Shown here: positions 44,736 to 54,092 of the stretch, in pieces | How the letters are laid out: each line of letters begins with the position of its first letter | Numbering within the stretch: the stretch's first letter is position 1 | Assembly: GCA_036493895.1 (NCBI GenBank) | Contig: DASXOZ010000017.1 | Location: forward strand, 1 to 64,000 | DNA: 64,000 bases | Origin: Candidatus Binatia bacterium | GTDB taxonomy: Bacteria > Desulfobacterota > Binatia > UBA1149 > CAITLU01 | Reading direction: 5' to 3' | Notes under the pieces: model-generated | Databases searched by the model: none | Seen by the model: the letters and a program-made list of their open reading frames with translations, nothing else | Told to the model about the DNA's origin: nothing | Made by a program: the position numbers and the translations under genes

Positions 44736-44828
44736 TTGGGGTCAGGCACCAGTCGGAGATGGGGTCAGGCACCAGAGAGACACGGAGTACGATTGGGGTC
44801 AGGCACCAGCGAGCTGGTGCCTGACCCC
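44736..44828. repeat. GGGGTCAGGCACC-type repeat cluster with perfect hairpin (copy 3)
   Basis: Three direct units of TGGGGTCAGGCACCAG begin near 44737, 44759 and 44794. The third, GGGGTCAGGCACCAGC (44795-44810), is followed after GA by its exact reverse complement (44813-44828). The 16-bp perfect stem lies 3 bp from the stop of the FAD oxidoreductase gene and could serve as a bidirectional terminator. Confidence 0.85.
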
Positions 44829-44831
44829 GCC

Positions 44832-46196
44832 TCAGGTCAGCGAGCGGTCGACCCTGCGGTCGACGGCTTCGAAGAAGCCGTTCAGCAGATGGAACACGAG
44901 CCAGCGCAGCGGCTCGGGAGGAAGAGCCAGCGTGCGCCGCTTCCACAGCACCGACCCGGGGCCGTCGCGCCCTGCCTCGAGGTCGGCGAGCATGCGCCCG
45001 GCATAGCTGGCCATCGCGATGCCGTGGCCGGCGTACGACATCGAGTACAGGATGCGGCCGGACCTGCCGGTGCGGCCGACGACGGGCAGGAAGTCGAGCG
45101 CAATGCCGATGCGGCCTCCCCACGCGGACGTCACTTCGATCTCGGCGAGCTCGGGAAAGCGACACCGCAGCACCGCTTCGAGCTTGAGCTGGATGCGCGC
45201 GTCACGGTCCGGCAGCAGCTTGCCGCCGTACCCGTAGCGCACGTGCTTGGAGCCGCCGACGATGCGGTTGTCGCGGGTCAGGCGCCAGCTCTCGAGCGCT
45301 TCGTGCGCGGTGTAAATCCCTTCGCGTCCTTGCCAGCCGATGCGCGCGAGCTGCTGCGAGGTAAGCGGCGCCGTCGCCAGCAGCTGCACGTACACCGGCA
45401 GCAGTCGCGATGTGATCGCGCGCGGCAGCTCCAGCGACAGCCCGTAGGCGTTGACGGCAAGGACCAGCAGATCACCGCGCGCGGTGCCCTCGCGCGTGCG
45501 CACGCGTGGTCGGGAGTCGTCGTCGATCGCGATGACCGGCGAGCGCTCGTGGATCTCGACTCCCGCCTCGAGCGCGGCGCGGCGAAGCCCGCGTACGTAC
45601 AGGCCCGGGTGCAGGATGCCGCCGTGCGACTCGTGGAACCCGCGCACGAAAGAGCGCGGCAGTCCGCGCCGGAGCATTTCCTCCGGCTCCAGCAGCGTCC
45701 CGGGAAGACCGAGTACTCTTGCCGCTTCCGCGAGGCGATCGATGTTGCGGTACTGCTTCGGATGGGTAGCGGCGACGACGTTGCCGACCGGTTCGTACTC
45801 GCACTCGATGCAATGCTCGCGCATCAGCCGTTCCACTTCGGCGATTGCCGTGTCGGCCAGCGAGACGAAAAAGGAGGTCCGCTCGCGACCGAACAGCTTG
45901 AGAAGGGTAGGCACGTCCTTGCCGATCGTCGCGGTGAGATGCCCGGCATTGCGACCGCTGGCGCCGAAGCCGCAGGTGTTTCCCTCGAGCAGCACGACGC
46001 GGCGGCCCTCGCCGCGAAACGCGAGCGCGCTGCTGAGACCGGTGTAGCCGCCGCCGACGATGACGACGTCGGCAGTGAAATCGCCCTGCAGTGGCGCGGC
46101 AGTCTCGTGCGCGGCTGCCATCCACGGGCTGACGATGGTGGCCGGCACCCGCGCATCCCGTCCCTGCGTGTCTTCGTGAATGGGATCTCCGGCCAT
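44832..46196 (-). CDS. FAD-dependent amino-acid/amine oxidase-like protein (DAO family)
   Basis: The protein has 454 residues. The FAD-binding motif ADVVIVGGGYTGLSSALAFR (42-61) is followed by the ribose-binding acidic end VVLLEGN and GFGASGRNAGHLT. The C-terminal FAD contact is GIALDFLPVVGRTGRSGRIL followed by YAGHGIAMASYAGRMLADL. This arrangement matches the D-amino-acid oxidase/gamma-glutamylputrescine oxidoreductase group; substrate is not predictable. A 20-residue C-terminal addition after ALPPEPLRWLV is common in the group. Divergent from the beta-lactamase-family gene. Confidence 0.85.
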   Translation of the reverse strand: MAGDPIHEDTQGRDARVPATIVSPWMAAAHETAAPLQGDFTADVVIVGGGYTGLSSALAFRGEGRRVVLLEGNTCGFGASGRNAGHLTATIGKDVPTLLKLFGRERTSFFVSLADTAIAEVERLMREHCIECEYEPVGNVVAATHPKQYRNIDRLAEAARVLGLPGTLLEPEEMLRRGLPRSFVRGFHESHGGILHPGLYVRGLRRAALEAGVEIHERSPVIAIDDDSRPRVRTREGTARGDLLVLAVNAYGLSLELPRAITSRLLPVYVQLLATAPLTSQQLARIGWQGREGIYTAHEALESWRLTRDNRIVGGSKHVRYGYGGKLLPDRDARIQLKLEAVLRCRFPELAEIEVTSAWGGRIGIALDFLPVVGRTGRSGRILYSMSYAGHGIAMASYAGRMLADLEAGRDGPGSVLWKRRTLALPPEPLRWLVFHLLNGFFEAVDRRVDRSLT

Positions 46197-46333
46197 GGTG
46201 GCCGGAGTCTAGCAGGTTGCGGAAAAACTGCGGACCGACGTCCGTGCTCACTGGCGCGGGTCAGGGCATCCAGCTGCACGCAGTGGCGTACGTTGCTGGC
46301 CGCGGCGACGGCCAACCGCTAGGGTGCGCCACC

Positions 46334-47797
46334 ATGGATTCGTTCGGCCTGTCCGACTTCTGGTTCCTCCCGTCCCTGGTCACTCGCGCGCCGGTTCCCG
46401 AGGATCTCGGCTCGGTGCAGACCATCGATGCGAAGGCCGAAGTGGCGCCGGCCAGCGTCGGCCTGGCGCACGAAGCAGTCGAGGAGATCTGGGACTCCGC
46501 GCTTCGCTGGTATCGCACCGGGATTCATCCGGCGATCTCCATCTGCATCCGCGTGCGTGGCGAGATCGTGCTCAAGCGATCGATCGGCCTGTCGCACGGC
46601 GGCGGCCCCGACGAGATCCCGGGAACGCCCAACGTCGAGGTGACGCCGGACACGCCGTTCAACGTCTTCTCCGCGTCCAAGCCGATGGCCGCGATGGTCA
46701 TTCACCTTCTCGACCAGCGCCACCTGCTGCACCTGGACGATCCGGTCTGCGAGTACATTCCCGAGTTCGTCGAGCACAAGAAGGAATGGGTCACGATCCG
46801 CCACGTACTGACGCACCGCGCCGGAATTCCCGTCATTCCCGACGCGGCGCTCGACCTTGCCTACCTCGAGGACATCGACAACGCCGAGGCGATCCGCCTG
46901 CTGTGCGAGTCGCGGCCGATTTCGCGCGCCGGCGGCCGCCTGGCCTACCACGCCGTTACCGGCGGTTTCCTGATCGGCGAAATCGTCCGCCGCATCACCG
47001 GCAAGAACATTCGTGACGTGGTCGACGAGGAGTTCTGCAAGCCTCTCGGCTGGCGCTGGATGAACTTCGGCGTCAAGCGGCGCGACGTCGAGCAGGTGGC
47101 GACGAGCTATTTTACCGGGCTCCCGCTGGTTCCGCCGATGGGCGCCATCGTGCGGCGGGTGCTCGGCATCGATTTCGAGGAAGCCGTGCGCCTCTCGAAC
47201 GACCCGCGCTACCTGATGGGCGTGCTTCCGGCGGCCAACCTCATCGCGACGGCCGACGAGCTTTGCGAGTTCTACCAGCTTCTCCTCAATGGCGGCACGC
47301 TTCGCGGGGAGCGCATCTTCGAGCCGCGCACCGTGTGGCGCGCGACGTCCGAGCAGTCCTACGGCGAGCTGGATTTCACTCTCGGAGTGCCGCTTCGCTA
47401 CGGCATGGGCTTCATGCTCGGGGGGGAATGGCTGAGCCTCTACGGCTTCGACAGCGCGCACGCATTCGGGCATCTCGGGCTCACCAACATCGTCGGCTGG
47501 GCCGATCCGCAGCGTCACTTGACGTGCGCGATCATGACCAGCGGCAAGCCGGTGTTCTATCCGGAAATGCACCGCGGCGGGATGCTCGTCTACACGATCG
47601 CGTCCCACTGCCCGAAGGACGAATCGGTGCCGCCGCGCCCGCGCGAGGAGGCGCGGAGTCGTACCGGGCGCGATGCGGTCGCGGGGACGGCGAAGAAGAA
47701 GGGCGAAGGGCAGCGCCGCGCCAAGCGCCGCGCCAAGCGCGAGAAAGACGCGAAAAAGCCGAAGAAAAAGCCGAAAAAGAAAGCCTCCGCGCGGTGA
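46334..47797 (+). CDS. Beta-lactamase-family hydrolase with Lys-rich C-terminal tail
   Basis: The protein has 487 residues from the ATG at 46334. The class-C fold is shown by FNVFSASKPMAAM (S113-A-S-K116), RLAYHAVTGGFLIGEIV for the tyrosine motif and HAFGHLGLTNIVGW in place of KTG. No signal peptide is present. The last about 45 residues change to a highly basic stretch (KKKGEGQRRAKRRAKREKDA and KKPKKKPKKKASAR), suited to binding nucleic acid, anionic lipid or polyphosphate. The enzyme part is probably an esterase. Its stop is 13 bp from the convergent acyl-CoA dehydrogenase gene. Confidence 0.82.
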   Translation: MDSFGLSDFWFLPSLVTRAPVPEDLGSVQTIDAKAEVAPASVGLAHEAVEEIWDSALRWYRTGIHPAISICIRVRGEIVLKRSIGLSHGGGPDEIPGTPNVEVTPDTPFNVFSASKPMAAMVIHLLDQRHLLHLDDPVCEYIPEFVEHKKEWVTIRHVLTHRAGIPVIPDAALDLAYLEDIDNAEAIRLLCESRPISRAGGRLAYHAVTGGFLIGEIVRRITGKNIRDVVDEEFCKPLGWRWMNFGVKRRDVEQVATSYFTGLPLVPPMGAIVRRVLGIDFEEAVRLSNDPRYLMGVLPAANLIATADELCEFYQLLLNGGTLRGERIFEPRTVWRATSEQSYGELDFTLGVPLRYGMGFMLGGEWLSLYGFDSAHAFGHLGLTNIVGWADPQRHLTCAIMTSGKPVFYPEMHRGGMLVYTIASHCPKDESVPPRPREEARSRTGRDAVAGTAKKKGEGQRRAKRRAKREKDAKKPKKKPKKKASAR

Positions 47798-47810
47798 CGC
47801 GTACCGTTCT

Positions 47811-48962
47811 CTAGTACGCCTCGGCCAGGCGGGCACGGTGCCAGGTGGCGTCGCCCCACAGGAACTGGCTGTGCTGCTGGCGCTTGACCCAGATGTGCAC
47901 GTCGCACTCCCACGTAAAGCCGATGCCGCCGTGCAGCTGGATCGATCGGCCCGAAAGAAACTTCGCGGCGTCGGAGGCCGCAGCTTTCGCCATGCGCGCC
48001 AGTCGCAGCGCATCGGCCGGCTCGTGGTCGACCGCACAGGCTGCGGCATAGACGAGGGAGCGCGCACGATCGAGGTCGAGCATCATGTTGACGATCGGAT
48101 GCTTGACGGCCTGGAAGAAGCCGATCGCGTGATCGAACTGCTTGCGGGTGCGCGCGTACTCGGTCGTCGTCTGGAGCTGCCACTCGCCGGCGCCGCAGAT
48201 GTCGGCGGCCACCAGCGTGAGAATCGACGGCAGCGCTTTCGCGAGCGCTTCGTCGGCGAGCTTTGCCGGTGCGACCACGTGGTCCGGCTTCACGTCGACG
48301 CCCTGCAAGCGCACGCTCGCCTGGTCGCGCGTAAGGTCCGCGATGCGATCGGGGTCGACCGAGACCCCCGGCGCGTCGGCCGCGACGCGCGCGAGAATCG
48401 CGCCGCCCTTCGATTGCGCGGACACGACGAAGAACGCCGCCTTGCGAGCGTCCTGCACGAAATGGGCAACTCCGTCGAGCACGAAGCCGTGATCGATGCT
48501 GGTGGCGGTGACGTCCGCGTCCGCAGTCTCCCACGACGCAGCCTCTCCGGTCGTCGCCAGCGAGGCGGCCGCCCCGCCGGCGATCTCGGCGAGCGCGGCG
48601 TGCGCCGCGGCAGTCTCGCAGGCCTTGAGCACCTCGGTCGCACACAGCGTCGACAGCAGCGGTGACGGAAATGCCGCACGGCCGGCTTCCTCGACGACCG
48701 ATGCCAGCGCGACCAGGGGCAGCGCGACTCCGCCGTCGTCTTCGGGGATCCCGAGACCGGTCCAGCCGAGCGCCACGGCGTCGCGCCACAGCTTCTGGTC
48801 CCAGGCAACGGGCTGCACCGGGGATTCGTAAGCGCTGTGGTGGTCGTGCGCGACGAGGGTGCGCAGGCGATCGACCGGGAGGTTGTCCTTGAGGAAGCGG
48901 CTCGCCTGGTCGCGAACCATCTGCTCGTCGGGTCCGAATCCGAAATTCTTCGGCTGTGCCAT
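47811..48962 (-). CDS. Acyl-CoA dehydrogenase (second of a pair)
   Basis: The protein has 383 residues. GWTGLGIPEDDGGVALPLVA is the N-terminal helical domain, and YARTRKQFDHAIGFFQAVKH with QLHGGIGFTWECDVHIWVKR is the C-terminal domain with FAD contacts. The middle beta domain is weakly conserved and lacks the usual GSD/ITNG motifs, replaced by divergent sequence (GFVLDGVAHFVQDARKAAFF). Such divergent subunits pair with a canonical one in heterotetrameric dehydrogenases that act on bulky acyl-CoAs, for example in steroid side-chain degradation. The gene starts 9 bp after the stop of the other dehydrogenase. Confidence 0.85.
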   Translation of the reverse strand: MAQPKNFGFGPDEQMVRDQASRFLKDNLPVDRLRTLVAHDHHSAYESPVQPVAWDQKLWRDAVALGWTGLGIPEDDGGVALPLVALASVVEEAGRAAFPSPLLSTLCATEVLKACETAAAHAALAEIAGGAAASLATTGEAASWETADADVTATSIDHGFVLDGVAHFVQDARKAAFFVVSAQSKGGAILARVAADAPGVSVDPDRIADLTRDQASVRLQGVDVKPDHVVAPAKLADEALAKALPSILTLVAADICGAGEWQLQTTTEYARTRKQFDHAIGFFQAVKHPIVNMMLDLDRARSLVYAAACAVDHEPADALRLARMAKAAASDAAKFLSGRSIQLHGGIGFTWECDVHIWVKRQQHSQFLWGDATWHRARLAEAY

Positions 48963-48971
48963 CGCTGTCTC

Positions 48972-50183
<1,212 letters not shown>

Positions 50184-50261
50184 GTCGTGCTCCTGTTCGT
50201 CGGCTGCGAGAAGTCGTTGCGTACGAGCGGCCCGCAGAGGCTCCCGGTTGCGTCGAAGTGT

Positions 50262-51785
50262 CTACGATGCGCGCGGCGCCGGTGCACGCGCGGCCGGCCT
50301 GGCTGTCGTCGAGACGTCGTAAAGCACGCCGGAGCCGGTGCTTTCGCCGGAGACTTGCGTGAGCGTCGCTCCGCGCAGCGCCAGGGTGTGCTCGGTCCAT
50401 CCCGGCACCGGAGAGTAGAGCAGGAAGCTCGCATGACTGCGCAGGAAGTCGTCCAGCGGTCGCACGGGCACCGGTGCCCAGCGGGCGAGGGCCACGTAGC
50501 CGGAGTCGATCGTGTCGCGCCCCGTGTCGCGAAGCTGGCCAACCGGATCGGCGACGTAGAGGACGCGGCCCTTCTCGTCGTCGGGAGCGTAGTACCAGTA
50601 CGCCAGGTAATCGGCGCCGCCGGTAACGACGATCTCGCGGCCTGCCTGCAGCTGCTGCGCGAGCATCGGATGCGTCAGATAAGGATCGCGCCACAGCGGC
50701 GGATGGAAGGCCTCGATGCTCGTGCCGACGAACCCTGCCGCCACCGCGGCGGCAAACAGCGCAGTCCCCGGGCCGCGGTCGGACGTGAGCACCCATATTG
50801 CGACGGGAATCACGATGGCAAGACCAGCCGATGTGAACGTCGCGTAGCGCTGGTCGAAGACCTGCAGGAAGTATCCGAGCAGCGCACAAAGCGCCGGCAG
50901 CGCAAGGCACACGGCGCCGGCCGCGATCTCGTGAAGCGGCACGCGCAGCGGCCACGTGCGCGAGCGCAGGCGCCGCAACGTCTGGACTGCCGCGAGGAGG
51001 AGCAGCAGGGCGATGACGACGTGCGGAAGCCCGAAGTCGGCGTGCAGGTACGGGTAGATCCCGGCGACGCCCGGCTTCTGCGGGCGTGCCCAGAAGGCCG
51101 GCCGCTGGGACGCGGCGGCTTCTGCGAGCGGCAGCAGTCCGAGCATCGCGACGCCGGCGATGCCCATCGCCAGCCACGGCGCCTTTTCGAGGCGACGGCC
51201 GCGCAGCTGCCGTACGCCTTCGCCGACCGCGACCGGCAACAGCGCAAGGACGAAGTAGTAGTGCGTCCAGACTCCGGCGGCCAGGGCGATCGACATCAAC
51301 GCCAGGTTGGCCGCTGCGCGACGGCCGGCTGCAGCCTCCGACCAGCCGAGCAGCACGAGTGCGAACCACGCGACGGTCAGGCTGTAGCCGCGGGCTTCGG
51401 TCGCAAAATGCCAGGCCTCGGTCGACGCGAGCGCGAGCACCGCCGCAAACGCGACCAGCGCGCCGGCTCGTCGCCGAACCATCGCGAACACGACGACCGC
51501 GGCGACCAGGAACGCGGCCATCGACGGCAACCGGGTCGCGATGTGTCCGACTCCAACGACAGGCCGGACAAGGTGCGTGAGCGCGGTGAACAGGGGCGGG
51601 GAGAGATCCACGCCGTCGATCGAAGCCCGCCACAGCGTTGCCGGCGGCATCGCCGATGCGAGCACGGTGTAGATCTCGTCGTGCCAGAACGCCTTGTCGC
51701 GGGACGCGACGACCATCAACACGAAGAGCCAGCCGACGAGCAGCGCGAGCAGCACGCGCTGCCACCACTGCAGGGCACCGGTCAT
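50262..51785 (-). CDS. Polytopic membrane glycosyltransferase-39-like protein
   Basis: The protein has 507 residues if started at 51785 (an in-frame ATG at 51803 is equally possible). About ten membrane helices are followed by a roughly 130-residue extracytoplasmic C-terminal domain. The first loop has AFWHDEIYTVLASAM, the D-E motif placed as in PMT/ArnT-type GT39/GT83 transferases, and later FATEARGYSLTVAWF carries a common E-RGY motif of the same superfamily. These use polyprenyl-phosphate sugars and act on the outer face of the inner membrane. Divergent from the next glycosyltransferase-like gene. Confidence 0.75.
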   Translation of the reverse strand: MTGALQWWQRVLLALLVGWLFVLMVVASRDKAFWHDEIYTVLASAMPPATLWRASIDGVDLSPPLFTALTHLVRPVVGVGHIATRLPSMAAFLVAAVVVFAMVRRRAGALVAFAAVLALASTEAWHFATEARGYSLTVAWFALVLLGWSEAAAGRRAAANLALMSIALAAGVWTHYYFVLALLPVAVGEGVRQLRGRRLEKAPWLAMGIAGVAMLGLLPLAEAAASQRPAFWARPQKPGVAGIYPYLHADFGLPHVVIALLLLLAAVQTLRRLRSRTWPLRVPLHEIAAGAVCLALPALCALLGYFLQVFDQRYATFTSAGLAIVIPVAIWVLTSDRGPGTALFAAAVAAGFVGTSIEAFHPPLWRDPYLTHPMLAQQLQAGREIVVTGGADYLAYWYYAPDDEKGRVLYVADPVGQLRDTGRDTIDSGYVALARWAPVPVRPLDDFLRSHASFLLYSPVPGWTEHTLALRGATLTQVSGESTGSGVLYDVSTTARPAARAPAPRAS

Positions 51786-51960
51786 CGCGCGAACATGCGG
51801 CATCGAAAAAGCGGCTGCAGCGCGGTGCGCGCAGGAGCAGCGCCAACTGGCAGACAGTCCCCCTCCTGTCAACCGCAGCGGTGGGGGCAGCCAGCGCCAG
51901 GGCCGGGTACCGCAGTGCCGGGCACCGGCATCAGCGTTTCAATTGCTTCTCGACGAGCTT

Positions 51961-53301
51961 ATGGGCAAAGCGGCCGCCATGCCGATGCGCCGCAGCGTCG
52001 TTCTGTTCCTGGTGGCGGCGCTGGCGCTGCGCCTGGCGTTCGTGCGCTGGCTCACGGTGCCCGCGCCGCAAATCTACGCCGACGCGATGTGGTACCACGC
52101 CGCCGCGGAGCAGCTCGCGGCCGGGCTCGGCTACATCCATCACTTGACGCGACAGCCGACAGCCGCCTGGCCGCCGGGTTATCCTGCGATCCTCGCAGCC
52201 GTCTATCGCGTGTTCGGCTCCGACCCGTCACGGGCCTATCTGCTCAACGTCGTTGCGGGGACGGCGACGTGCTGGGTGGCCGGTCGCATCGCGGTGGCAG
52301 TCTCGAGACCGGCAGCCGCTGCGGTCACGGTCGCGCTCGTCGCACTGTTCCCGAGCCAGCTGCTTTTCTGTTCGCTCGTGATGAGCGAGACGGTGTTCAC
52401 GCTGCTGCTTTGCATCCTGGTGCTCGCGGCGATCCTGCTCGTGCAGAACAGTGGCGCGCGACTCGACGGGCGCGCGCTACGCGGCTGGATCGTCTGGGGA
52501 ATCGGCGTCGGCCTCGCCTCGCTGGTTCGCGCCGAGGCTGTCGTCCTCCTGCTCGTGCCTCCGCTCGTGCTGGTTACCACCAGCAACGTGAAGCATGGGG
52601 AGGCGACCAGCACGATAGATCCTCGCACTGCGGCGTCGCGCGCCGGCGCGGCCTTGGCGTTATTTCTCCTGACAGCCATCGGTGCGGCCACTGCCGAGCT
52701 GCCGTGGCTCGTTCGCAACGCGCTGCTGTTCGGACGCTTCGTTCCGGTCAGCACCAGTTTCGGCCGCACGCTGCTGATCGGGCACAATCCCGTCGCCGAA
52801 GGCGACATGAACCTTTACTCGCCGGATCCCGCAGCCGACCACCGCGATCTCGTCTCCGGCGGTGCGGCCGGCGAGCTTGCCGTCGACCAGCGGCGCGAAG
52901 CGGCGGCGCTCCAGTACATCCGCGAGCACCCCGGGCGCGAGATCGTCCTCGAAGGCAAGCGGCTTTTCCTCATGTATCGCGCCGACCGCGTGTGGGGAGA
53001 ATGGTACCGCCCTGCACCCGGGTCGCCGGCGACGCCGTCCGTCGTCGATGCGCTGGGCCGCGCGAGCAACATATTCTATTGGGCCGTGCTGCTGCTTGCG
53101 GTGCCGGCTGCCGTCAGGATGCTGCGCGATCGCGACGGTCCGGAATTGGTGCTGATCGTCACGCTGCTGGTGTGGACGGCGTTTTTCGTGATCGTCCTTT
53201 ACGGGTCCGAGCGCTTCCATTTTCCGCTGGTGCCGCTGCTGTGCGTGCTTGCCGCCGACACGATCGTCACGACGACTCGCCGCTTCGGCCTGCACCAGTG
53301 A
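51961..53301 (+). CDS. Polytopic membrane glycosyltransferase-39-like protein
   Basis: The protein has 446 residues from the ATG at 51961. About nine membrane helices; the first loop contains YADAMWYHAAAEQLAAGLGY with an Asp in the catalytic position, followed by RQPTAAWPPGYPAILAAVYR, typical of ArnT-like dolichyl/polyprenyl-phosphate mannose or aminoarabinose transferases. LVMSETVFTLLLCILVLAA continues the pattern (SE motif). Unlike the neighbour at 50262 it has only a short C-terminal domain. Its end overlaps the convergent EEP-family gene by 35 bp, an unusual arrangement. Confidence 0.75.
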   Translation: MGKAAAMPMRRSVVLFLVAALALRLAFVRWLTVPAPQIYADAMWYHAAAEQLAAGLGYIHHLTRQPTAAWPPGYPAILAAVYRVFGSDPSRAYLLNVVAGTATCWVAGRIAVAVSRPAAAAVTVALVALFPSQLLFCSLVMSETVFTLLLCILVLAAILLVQNSGARLDGRALRGWIVWGIGVGLASLVRAEAVVLLLVPPLVLVTTSNVKHGEATSTIDPRTAASRAGAALALFLLTAIGAATAELPWLVRNALLFGRFVPVSTSFGRTLLIGHNPVAEGDMNLYSPDPAADHRDLVSGGAAGELAVDQRREAAALQYIREHPGREIVLEGKRLFLMYRADRVWGEWYRPAPGSPATPSVVDALGRASNIFYWAVLLLAVPAAVRMLRDRDGPELVLIVTLLVWTAFFVIVLYGSERFHFPLVPLLCVLAADTIVTTTRRFGLHQ

Positions 53302-54073
53302 TCTCGATGTCGACGACGAGCCCGTGGTGGTCCGAGTACGGCTCGTCGGCCGCATCATTGAGGATCAGGCGCGTGCTCGAGCGCGCGGAGCAATTGCGTG
53401 GGAGCCGCGCGATCGCATAGTCGATCCACGCGGCGCTCGAACGCGTTGGATAGTTCGTGACGGCTCCGGTGCCCTGCGCATCCGTCGTCAGGTCGGTGCC
53501 GAGTGGAGCGACCAGCAGCGGGTATTCCTCGTCGGTCGCCGGAGTGTTGAGATCGCCGCAAACCAGGATCGGCGTAGCCGCGCCGATCTCGTCCATCCAT
53601 CTGGCCAGCTCGCGAAGCTGCGCAACCCGCACCTGGCGGTACGGCTGGCCGGGATAGCGCGACTGCAGGTGCGTTGCCGCCAGGCAAAGGGGACCGCCGG
53701 GGCCGTCGAGCGCGACGAAAAGCGCTCCTTTTCCCGCTGCACCGTCGCCCTGCCACAGCTTCCACGCGGGTGCCTGCAGCGAATAGCGGCGAAAGCGCGG
53801 GCGCGCGGTTGCTCGCCAGTTTCCGTTGTCGCGCACGAGGCATAGCAAGCCTCCGGCTGCGACCGTCGCCGGCGCACGCACGAAGAACGGAAGATACGAC
53901 GGCAGCTCGCGGCACAGCAGGCGCACCGAGCCGCCCCACGCTTCTTCGAACGTGACGAGGTCCGGCGCTTCGCGCGCGACTTGGGCGGCGATGCGACGAA
54001 GGCGCGCGCGACGCTTCCTTGTCAGTGGTGCAGGAAGACCGTGAACGTTCCACGCCAGCAGACGCAGGTTCAC
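53267..54073 (-). CDS. Endonuclease/exonuclease/phosphatase (EEP) family protein
   Basis: A GTG at 54073 gives 268 residues; an upstream extension would be an unlikely basic stretch. The fold begins VNLRLLAWNVHGLP and carries DLVTFEEAWG (metal Glu), LAATHLQSRY, ILVCGDLNTPATD and the terminal SDHHGLVVDI, the standard EEP active-site set. No signal peptide is apparent. This subgroup lies near bacterial sphingomyelinase-like phosphodiesterases, but DNA or inositol-phosphate substrates are also possible. It starts 19 bp after the lpdA stop, so it may be read with the oxoglutarate dehydrogenase operon. Confidence 0.82.
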   Translation of the reverse strand: MNLRLLAWNVHGLPAPLTRKRRARLRRIAAQVAREAPDLVTFEEAWGGSVRLLCRELPSYLPFFVRAPATVAAGGLLCLVRDNGNWRATARPRFRRYSLQAPAWKLWQGDGAAGKGALFVALDGPGGPLCLAATHLQSRYPGQPYRQVRVAQLRELARWMDEIGAATPILVCGDLNTPATDEEYPLLVAPLGTDLTTDAQGTGAVTNYPTRSSAAWIDYAIARLPRNCSARSSTRLILNDAADEPYSDHHGLVVDIEITGAGRSGESS

Positions 54074-54092
54074 GGTGCTAGCCCGACCGCTC

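Noticed and set aside
44736-44828. CRISPR array
   Set aside because: Units are only 15-17 bp, spacers are 5-20 bp and partly absent, orientation changes, and no cas gene is present.
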